Assembly: GCA_973895155.1 (NCBI GenBank)
Contig: OZ316899.1
Location: 14,880,001 to 14,944,000, forward strand
Length of the DNA: 64,000 nt
Source: Marsupella aquatica
Taxonomy: Eukaryota > Marchantiophyta
Direction of reading: 5' to 3'
The stretch's first letter is position 1. Every line of letters begins with the position of its first letter. Below, one piece after another: positions 56,706 to 64,000 of the stretch. The notes below the pieces were generated by a model, which searched no databases, was not told the origin of the DNA, and worked only from the letters and a program-made list of their open reading frames with translations. Made by a program: the position numbers and the translations under genes.

Positions 56706-57586
56706 TGTCACACCAGAAATTTGCTCTAAGATATATACAACTCTTAAGACACAAACTTCATTAGTATTGAGATTTTGGGCAAAGAGGGGCGTGTTGTCAC
56801 GCCTTATACTATGCTTAGGCACACATATCTATAAGTGTATACTTATCTCAGGTATAGTTTGTGTTCCGTCACTGAAATCTACCCTTAATCGTTGGCATTG
56901 ATTGACCCTGGCCTAAGGACAGATCATTGAACAATGCTCGTTTGATTCTTAGATCCAATGATGTGGCTCCCAACCCAGGCTTGCAACCACAATCTGCAAC
57001 GTGTATCCTCTATGTGTTCAAAGAGTGCCCTCAGCCAAGCGTCATTGGGATATGATCTAGACCAAATAAGACAACATCAACATGTGTGAACATTCATCCA
57101 TAGACTCCAACACTGAAAGTATGTGGTTCACCTTGTTTGGGCTATGTCCATGGCTGTGAAAGAAATCCAGTAATGCAAAATGATTACACCCACCATAGCC
57201 AATGTGTTAGAGCTATCCTCAAGAGTGAACCTTCAAGTGTGAGCACAAGTGTTTGTTCCTCTTGTGTATACCCCCTCTCATGGTCTATGGAAACTTGGAA
57301 CTCAAACTAGTGCTATCCTAGTCTACTAAAGTCTCGCTAGTACTATAGAAGTATATAGGTTATACTAGAGGCATAACCTAACAAATCCCCCTTGACTCTA
57401 GTCCTCGGCTAACTATTTGGTAGTGTTGTTTCTAACTATTTGTTTGAATCACTTTGGGAAGTTGTAGAACGTAAAATAGGGAGTTTTCCCCCTACCTAAG
57501 AGCTAACTAGAACTAAGCCGTAGCTGACAAAGTGTCAAATAGACCAGACATACATAGAAATAAACTACCTATCTAGTACTAACTCT
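56706..57586 (-). mobile_element. 3' part of another giant LTR, truncated
   Basis: It begins TGTCACACC at 56706, like the sense 3' end of the 52156-55860 element. The order of landmarks matches that element: GAGATTTTGGGCAAAGAGGG, GGTATAG, a degenerate hairpin TTCCGTCACTGAA (56864-56876), GATCCAATGATGTGG and CCTTGACTCTAGTCC. The next element (57592-62659) is inserted before any ORF is reached. What follows at 62665 may be its continuation, but I cannot confirm that. Confidence 0.6.
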
Positions 57587-58074
57587 TCTACTGTGATGCC
57601 TAGCCAGGAATCACTAGGCCAGTTAAAATGGTAAAACCGGGAGTGTACCCTGAAAACACATTAGTATAGTAACAAAACAAGAAAAATATAAACAATTAAG
57701 GATGACTATGGAACCCAAGCCGAGGCCGGAAGTAAGGATGCCACGGCAGGGAACACGATTAGGGTTAGGGTGCGCTAAGTGCCGGCGGCTAAGGGTAACC
57801 AACGGGAAGGAAGACCAGGCAAGGGGGGGTAAGGACCGATCACAAGGAATGGCGGCTCATTTGCGAAGCACAAACTAAGCAGACGATTACGAGAAGCCAA
57901 CTACTGTCAACTACTTAGGCAAGCACTCTAGGTGGGAGCAGATACCGACTATCAACTCAAGGAGGGTATGAGCAACGTCAATCAAGGTGCTCATTTCTGG
58001 GGATGCCTGTTTGAACGGGCAACTGAGTACAATGGGACCTACAAGGACGAAGAATCAGAAAGGGCAGCTCAAGA

Positions 58075-61000
58075 ATGGCAGGAGCTCGCTTGACTATGGG
58101 AACTGCAGAAGTTTGTCTTCCTAGGAGGAGAACTTATCAAGGCCGAGTTCTTGTGGAATCCTACTACCAATCAGCTCAACACCTTCTGTTTTGTGAGAAC
58201 AGAATCGTCGGCATCCGGGAAGCCATCAACCGCTGCAACGACATACACTGGGAGTTGAAGGGTAGCACGGAGGTGTGGACAAAGGCAACCGTGCTTGGAG
58301 AAACATCCACAACAGCCGCTATGAAGAGGAAAGGGTCCAACAACAAAGAGGCCACCCCTGCAAAGAGAACAAGGTTGGCGGCACCAAGGAAGCCAGCCGA
58401 GCAGGGGAGGAGGAGGCAGGGAGAAGCTGAAGAAGAGGAGGTCGACCCAATCAATGTCGTTCCAATGAGGGATGACACCTAGAGGGGCTGGGCGTTGACC
58501 CTCCCCAAGGAAGTGCAATTATACTTTGCACGAGAGGAGGATGCATGCTTTACAGCTATGCAGACTCAGAAGTACCAGGGCTCCATGGCCGGATCTGGCT
58601 TGGAAGCCTTCATGAAATTACCGTGGCTAAAGCCGGAGGTGCCGGATTTTGACTTATTAGAATTCATGGAATCATGGGGTCCCGAGACAAATTCCACAAG
58701 GGTGTATGGGAAGGATTTCTATCTCACTCCCCAGGTGATTGCCGATGGGCAATAAGACCAAAGTAGATACTAAGAAGACCTTGCCAGACAAGGAGTTCCG
58801 ATTGTTCCCAGGGCCATCAACGAAGAATGGCTTCTTCCAGAACACCTACACCAACCCGCACATTGGGGAGATGATCGCTTTCTTGCGGGTAACCATGCAC
58901 TGCAACCTGCCAAGGCCAGAGATCGGCAAGGCATAGGTCTACCTAGCGGAGAGGCCAGACCCAAGCCGGGACTACAATGGGTACCTCCTCACCCAACTAA
59001 AGAAGATCTTGAAGGAGGAACAGCGTGATAGGCCAGGGAAGCGTATCCCGCTTGGTTATCACATGCCGTTGTTGTGCCGGTATGCTCGGAGTTAGATCTT
59101 TGCCCCAGTACTTCCCCTATAGGGAAGGGCACTAGAGGAGGTTCCAAAATAGAGGCCGGTAGTAGAGAAACCCAACCAGCTTGGCAGTCCTACGGTCGAG
59201 CAAGTGTTTAGGCCGAGGACGGAAAACTTGCCGATGCAGCAACCAGGCAGGCAGAATCTTCTAAAATTGCTGGAAAAGGAAAAGAAGGTTGCAATGGCAA
59301 CGGCACCAGTACAGGACATTGCTCAAGAGGTGGGCCTAAGCCAACTCACAAGAGAAAACCCCTTTACCGGAGCCAAGGAAAGAAGGAGGTCGGAACACGA
59401 GCTGGGGGTTCGGATGTATGTGGGAGCCGCAAGTCCAGAAGCCAAGGGAGAGCAGCCCAAAGCTCCTGGTCACAATAAAGAGAAGGAGAGGACAGTCTGG
59501 AAGCCGGAGGAGGAACCAGGACCCGTGAGTTGTGTTCGGCAGGAGGCCGCATTTGCAGGGGTATGGCATGCGTGACAGTAAACAGGAAACAGGTTTACTG
59601 GTACCAGTAAAATTTTTCCTGTTACCAGCAAAAATTTACTGTTACCAGGAAAAATAACAATGTCAAAATATTTTCTAAAACGTCAAATTTTCCAAAAAAA
59701 TTTAAATTATAACATTTTTTGGCTAGCTTTGGGCGCTAGCATTACCAGCGCCGGGCGCCATAAAAATTAGAAAAAATTCGAAGAAAAAAAAAAAAAAAAA
59801 TTCCCAAAACAAAATTTCAAAAAAAAATTTCAAAAAAATTTTCAAAAAAATTTCCAAAAAAATTACCACTCATTTCCTGTTACCAGTTTTTGTTTCCTGT
59901 TACTGTTTGCTGTTTCCTGTCGTTTGTAAATACCCCATTTGCAGCAAGATCAGGAGAGGAACGGGGGGAGCCGGTAGTCCAAGCCGGGGAGGAGGTGGTG
60001 GAGGACTACGGCAATCACGACTCCGGCTACAGGTTGGACCATCATGTCCCAAGAGTGAGGACATGTGGCCGTTTCATCCCCATGCTTCCTACAATAGTTT
60101 GAGGGGACCCCAACCAGCAGAGCAGCCCCGAGTCTCCCCCACCAGATGTCGCTCCCCCGAGATTCGATGGGATAAAACAGACGGCACAGGAGTGTTAGGA
60201 GCGACTCAGGAAGAAGAGGAGGCAGCCCTGGCCAAGGAGAAGGATTTACCTGGGGGAGAATGGCTGGAGGATATCTGGCGGCTTGCAGAAAGATGAAGCA
60301 GCCCTCCATCCACGATAGAAGAGGTCCAAAAGGCGGCTTGGGAACAATGGCCGCGGTGGGTGATGCCGAAGACTACTACTCACTCCACCTATGCGCAAGA
60401 CAGAGCCATGGAGTACGAGGAGATGTGTGGGGAACTTGCGCTCTCCATCTTTGGGGAGGAGTTGGAGCATGGACCTTTTTTCTAGAGGGAGATGTTGGAA
60501 AAAATCCGATTGGAGGAAGCGGTGGCTTTGGAAAGGATGAAGAAGGATGAGGTCATCCGACGGCTTAGGGAGAAGGAAGCCAAGGTAGAAGACCTGAAGG
60601 CGGCCAAGAAAGTCCAAGATGAGCTACGGATTAAGCGGCATGAGCTCAACATCATGCAGGGGCAACTGGATACCGCTCAGTCTGATAATCAAATTATCAA
60701 GGATAAACTGACTCGGACCCAAGGGGAGTTGGCCGATGCGGTCAAGGAAAAGGAGAAATGGAAACGGGAGTTGAAGGATGCAGAGCCCACATAGCAACCA
60801 ACAATCAGGCCATGGCAGAGACACAGAGGAAGGAGAGGGCGCTGAAGGGGGAGCTCAAGGATCTCCGCGGAGCCCTTGAGCAGAAGGAGGCCGAGTTAGG
60901 GAAATCCTATCAAGGGATTATTGTGCTACAGCAGGAGCTTGCATCCCTGACGGCCAGCTTCAAGGCCGACCTGCGTAAGAAGGACGACATGCTCGATCAG

Positions 61001-61759
61001 ACTTACGCCAAGATGAACCAGATGGAGTCTGAGGTTGTCCAAGAGCTCGACAAGGATCTGAGAGCAACCCAGGAAGAGAGGGCTGCCTTGCAGAAGGAAT
61101 TAGAGGAAGTGCAGAAGGAGCTAGAGAAGGCGCGCGGGGACCTGGACAAAACGCAAGAGGAGTTGGAGGAAAGCACCTAGAAGCTGGAGAACTTACAACG
61201 GCGAGCCGACAACCAAATGGAGCGGCTGAAGAAACAAGCCGCAGTATTTAAGTGCTTGGCCTCATCAGTTCAAACTCCAATTATGGCAACAAAGTTGCCA
61301 AGGGTAGTACTGGCCGAGGGACAAGCCGCGGCACTCGCAATGGTGCTGGAGGTAAGTGGCAAGGGGAAGGGACCAGCTGCCAAACAAGGGAAGAAGAAGA
61401 AGCAAAAACCTTCCGGGTTAGGGAGCAACACGGCTTCTCAAGCCACCCTGACCAAGGAGGAGAATACGGCACCAGCCTCAAGCAAGGTCACGGTAGAGGA
61501 TTCAACTGTCCTAGAAGGCGGGGATGGCAAGGCCGAGGCTGGGACGATCATTGATGAAGCCGGGGTAGCGGATTCACCACTAGAGCAAGCCGGGGAGGCC
61601 GTAGCCAAAGCTGAGGCCAAAGCCAAGGGTGGACCCGATCAGGCCGCAGGAGAGTTGACTCGGTCTGGGGCAGGTAATCTGTTAGAAGACGGACCTACGG
61701 CAGTGGTTGCAGAGGAAGCATTGGGGGCGTCCATTGAGGATCAGCCACCGCTACCATGA
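58075..61759 (+). pseudogene. Coiled-coil gag-like protein of the element, broken
   Basis: Segments in order: 58075-58755 with TAG at 58480; a shifted frame from about 58740 to 59578 with TAGs including 58934; the MITE; 59945-60102; then the coil and tail from 60492 to 61759 with further stops. The first part (YGKDFYLTPQVI, KEFRLFPGPSTKNGFFQ, RIPLGYHMPLLCRYA) has the same order of blocks as the gag-like ORF at 14510-16984. The coil (DEVIRRLREKEAKVEDL, RHELNIMQGQLDTAQSDNQ) is very close to the ORF at 22173-24292. No enzymatic motif is present. Confidence 0.65.
59559..59935. mobile_element. 377-bp Mutator-like MITE in the coiled-coil ORF
   Basis: It is flanked by perfect 9-bp duplications CATTTGCAG (59550-59558 and 59936-59944), the size typical of Mutator-like elements. 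The ends read GGGTAT...ATACCC, with further subterminal inverted copies of CCTGTTACCAG and AACAGGAAACAG. The middle is A/T homopolymer-rich with a GGCGCTAGC palindrome. Removing it and one duplication rejoins the reading frame (EAAFA to ARSGEERG), which confirms the boundaries. Confidence 0.88.
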
Positions 61760-62549
61760 CGGTGGTGGAGGGCCGCTCCTTTTAAGGAGGGCAAACATGG
61801 AGGGAGGAGGCGTGAGTGGGCAAGGCGGGTGCAAATCTCCAAGTTTAGAATTAGGATCAGGACCAAGAGGCGGCCCTGACACTTAGATTAGTGGGATTGC
61901 GGATCTGTTGGTAAGAGCAACACTTGTGCTCTTGCCTCGCTGTACATAGGTAGATTATAGATATGATAGATTAGGCTTACGCTGCAAGGAATTAGGAGGA
62001 TCCACTGCCAGGATAAGTACCTGGGCAGCGGGGAGTTCAGGGTCTTCTTCTTTAGCAAGTTTTTAGTGCACCAACAGGGTTGGGATCAAGTAGTAGAAGA
62101 AGCTCTCGGTTAGTTATACAGTGACCCTTGTGTATATTCATGTTTCCTCATGCCTAGGAGCTGAATAGAGTTGGCCTCATGGCTTAGTTTGCATATCTTG
62201 TGTATGAGAAGTAATGTTTGTATGGCAAGTGCATGGTATAACTCAGTCAAAAGAAGTCATTTTGCTATTTGTGTGTCGCATTAACTTGTTTGAAGATTGC
62301 CCACATCAACCAAGAGAGAAGGGAAGTAAGCAAAGTAGTAAGAGTTGGATGTGTCAAGCTGAGAGAGGTCTTAGCAGCTAACCCAAGCCAATTGGGGATC
62401 ATTCCGGTGGCGGAATCCAAACATACCTAAAGGGAGACCAGGGGAGGAAGACAAGGGAAGGCATAGAATAGGCCGGCTACTTATCTCATGACCCGATGAA
62501 GGATCTGTCCAGTATATGTGTGTAAAATGTTAGTAGAAGAGAGTTAGCA

Positions 62550-62653
62550 GCGTCCCATGCCGATAAGCCGCGGAACCAGCCTTGCCAAGAGCAAAACCTA
62601 TAGGAATCGGCTTGTGCAGGGGGGTTTCTTGGATTTAGGGAGCCATGGGACGC
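62550..62653 (+). repeat. Terminal stem-loop of the coiled-coil element
   Basis: GCGTCCCATG (62550-62559) pairs with CATGGGACGC (62644-62653), 6 nt before the end of the element, with an internal AAGCC/GGCTT pairing possible. Copy 1 has the same arrangement at 21269-21275 and 21362-21372. Confidence 0.75.
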
Positions 62654-62664
62654 ACCACATCTAC

Positions 62665-63047
62665 CCATATGTATCTCCTTGTAAAATTCTAGACAAAAAA
62701 CCTATGTTTACCCCTTTTTATGAGGGTTAACTAGAATTAGATAGTAGTTGATACATACTTTTAGGTATGTACTCTTACGTCTAGGTTACAACATGTAACT
62801 ATAGTTAGTCTAACCATAGTTAAAATGTGGTTAGGTTAACTAAGTTGCACACTATATCCTAAGCAGCATTTTCTAGGATGAGTGGAACTAAGGCTCAATG
62901 TTACGGAGCCACTTGAGAGATAACAAGAGCTTACACTATGGAGACTTGGTATGGCCAACGGGCTTAGAGTTCAATAAAGCTCACTTGTGTATTCCCGTGA
63001 ATGTAGCCTCAAGGAGGTGAACCCTAAAGGGGTGCCATGGTAGGGGT
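62665..63047. other. Spacer with AACTATAGTT palindromes
   Basis: No gene recognised. Palindromic AACTATAGTTAG and AACCATAGTTAA at 62796-62823 resemble the copia LTR at 5306-5442 and may be part of a decayed LTR. Confidence 0.4.
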
Positions 63048-63729
63048 GCCATGGGTTCTCGGGGTTTGCGGGGGCTATCTTGCCCCCGATCTTGCCCACT
63101 TGCTAAATCCTATCAAAATAACAGCCAAGCCGCGTTAAGGGAGCTTGTGTTGGGGAGGCAAGGCCAAGTAGGCATGGAAGTTGAGTTCCAAGTGCACTTG
63201 GCCCCTAGGCTATCAGTGGGGTGAGAACCAAGATTTGGTTGCTAGAGTCAGGACTATTCTGGTCCCGACGTGTTGGGACAAGCTTTAGGACAAGCTACTC
63301 TATTTGGGCCATGAGCAGGTCTTGGAGGTAGGGCAGTCAATTGGTTATGGATAGGTACAAGGGAGAACCCTGGCTGCACCCAAAAAAGGGTTGTTTTGGA
63401 TGAACAGTGGGTGTTGACTCTGGTTCCAAAGAACCTATCACTGACCTACTTACTAATGTTTGTTGAGCTTGAGTTAGGATGCTAGACTTGAGAAGATCTA
63501 TATCCTGTTGGGTTACTTATCAGGGTACTTGGTTGCTTGTGTAGATAGTAAGGACTGCTGAGCAACGATCATGTTAGGGGGCAAGTGCAGCTTTGTATGG
63601 GAGTGATTGTCGGGGGTGCAAAAGGCACCAATTTGCTTGCTCAGGGAGTTCCATAGAGGCGTTTAGGCACCAAGGGCACTTAGGCGTGGGTGTTGGAATT
63701 GGTGAGGGCGCTGGGTGGCAAGGTCCACT
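63048..63729 (+). repeat. Repeat D, copy 2
   Basis: Same landmarks and order as 39111-39794, in the same orientation, with many substitutions and a few small gaps. It ends GGCAAGGTCCAC just before a copia-like LTR start. No coding frame is visible. Confidence 0.8.
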
Positions 63730-63731
63730 AT

Positions 63732-64000
63732 GTTAGGAATTGACTCGAGTTCCCGACTATAGTTAGTTTGGCCTGGTTAATTGACCCTTGGTTAGTTTAG
63801 GGTAAGGTCCACTTATTTAGACCCACACATCCTAGTCCCCCTTGGGGGGTATAGGTTGGAGGGAGAGCATTCTCTCCCTCATTCTTCACATGTTCAATCT
63901 CATGAGCTATGGATCCTTCAGGAGTTTCTCCATGATCGTGGTGTCTTGTTGGTGTAGTGTGAGATTGAGTGCTCTCATGTTCCACATTGCTGTCTAGTCT
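63732..64000 (+). mobile_element. Probable copia LTR start, cut by window edge
   Basis: Starting TGTTAGGAATTGACTCGAG at 63732 directly after repeat D, with ACTATAGTTAG, CTTATTTAGACCC and a GGGGGGTATAGG stretch, this resembles the beginning of a plant copia LTR. The other end lies outside, so LTR length and duplication are unknown. Confidence 0.4.

Larger units (their letters stand above)
57592..62659 (+). mobile_element. 5.07-kb coiled-coil family element, full length (copy 2)
   Basis: Perfect 5-bp duplications TCTAC lie at 57587-57591 and 62660-62664. It begins TGTGATGCC and ends GCACCACA. Contents in order: a 5' region, a broken ORF (58075-61759) interrupted by a 377-bp MITE, a noncoding 3' region, the hairpin ATTCCGGTGGCGGAAT (62401-62416) and a terminal stem (62550-62559 with 62644-62653). 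There is no internal direct repeat between the ends. Termini and duplication size match the giant-LTR group although the protein differs. Confidence 0.82.

Noticed and set aside
58171-58518. Minus-strand 115-codon frame
   Set aside because: Antisense shadow of the Lys/Glu-rich plus-strand gag-like frame.

Overview
This window looks like nuclear DNA from a green plant (streptophyte): one spliced gene sits among nested, mostly decayed transposable elements. The plant assignment rests on a six-exon gene with GT-AG introns for an SCL30A/SCL33-type SR splicing factor, and on plant-type Ty1/copia, Ty3/gypsy, L1-like LINE, CACTA and Mutator-like elements. A fragment resembling a group II intron maturase beside the gene hints at a mitochondrial genome with intron ORFs, as in bryophytes or charophyte algae. 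I cannot name the species.

Layout. 1-1075: tandem repeats and the probable start of a minus-strand giant LTR. 1185-3079: 3' part of a CACTA transposon that inserted into the integrase of a minus-strand copia element (3080-5442). 5540-5908: RNase H remnant of another copia element. 5950-17613: a minus-strand Ty3/gypsy element whose long terminal repeat carries its own ORF, with a related 4.0-kb solo LTR (13452-17451) inserted in the 5' LTR remnant. 17610-21262: a plus-strand gag-like relic. 21263-24300: minus-strand element with a 598-residue coiled-coil ORF. 24300-26950: noncoding. 26952-30199: the SR gene. 30475-30654: maturase-like fragment. 30997-38088: CACTA-like DNA element split by a very young copia insertion (31199-36939, identical 147-bp LTRs). 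38091-41185: repeat D and a 1.4-kb terminal-inverted-repeat element holding a long hairpin. 41441-51277: full-length LINE with 17-bp target duplications, split by a 2.4-kb element (45916-48354). 52156-55860: another ORF-bearing solo-LTR-like element. 56706-57586: a truncated relative. 57592-62659: a 5.1-kb coiled-coil element containing a 377-bp Mutator-like MITE. 63048-64000: a second repeat D and a probable copia LTR start.

Main observation. Four insertions (13452-17451, 45916-48354, 52156-55860, 57592-62659) share 5' ends TGTGA(C/T)GC, 3' ends in CA, 5-bp target duplications and no visible internal LTRs. Six copies keep a TTCCG-GCGG-CGGAA hairpin near the 3' end; three carry long gag-like or coiled-coil ORFs. 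A homologous ORF-bearing copy begins directly after the polypurine tract of the gypsy pol at 8956. I infer that these are solo copies of giant LTRs that encode a gag-like protein, which would make each solo LTR a promoter-plus-ORF unit.

Most old reading frames are broken by TAG or TGA and almost never TAA, as expected from C-to-T decay of methylated CG and CHG sites.
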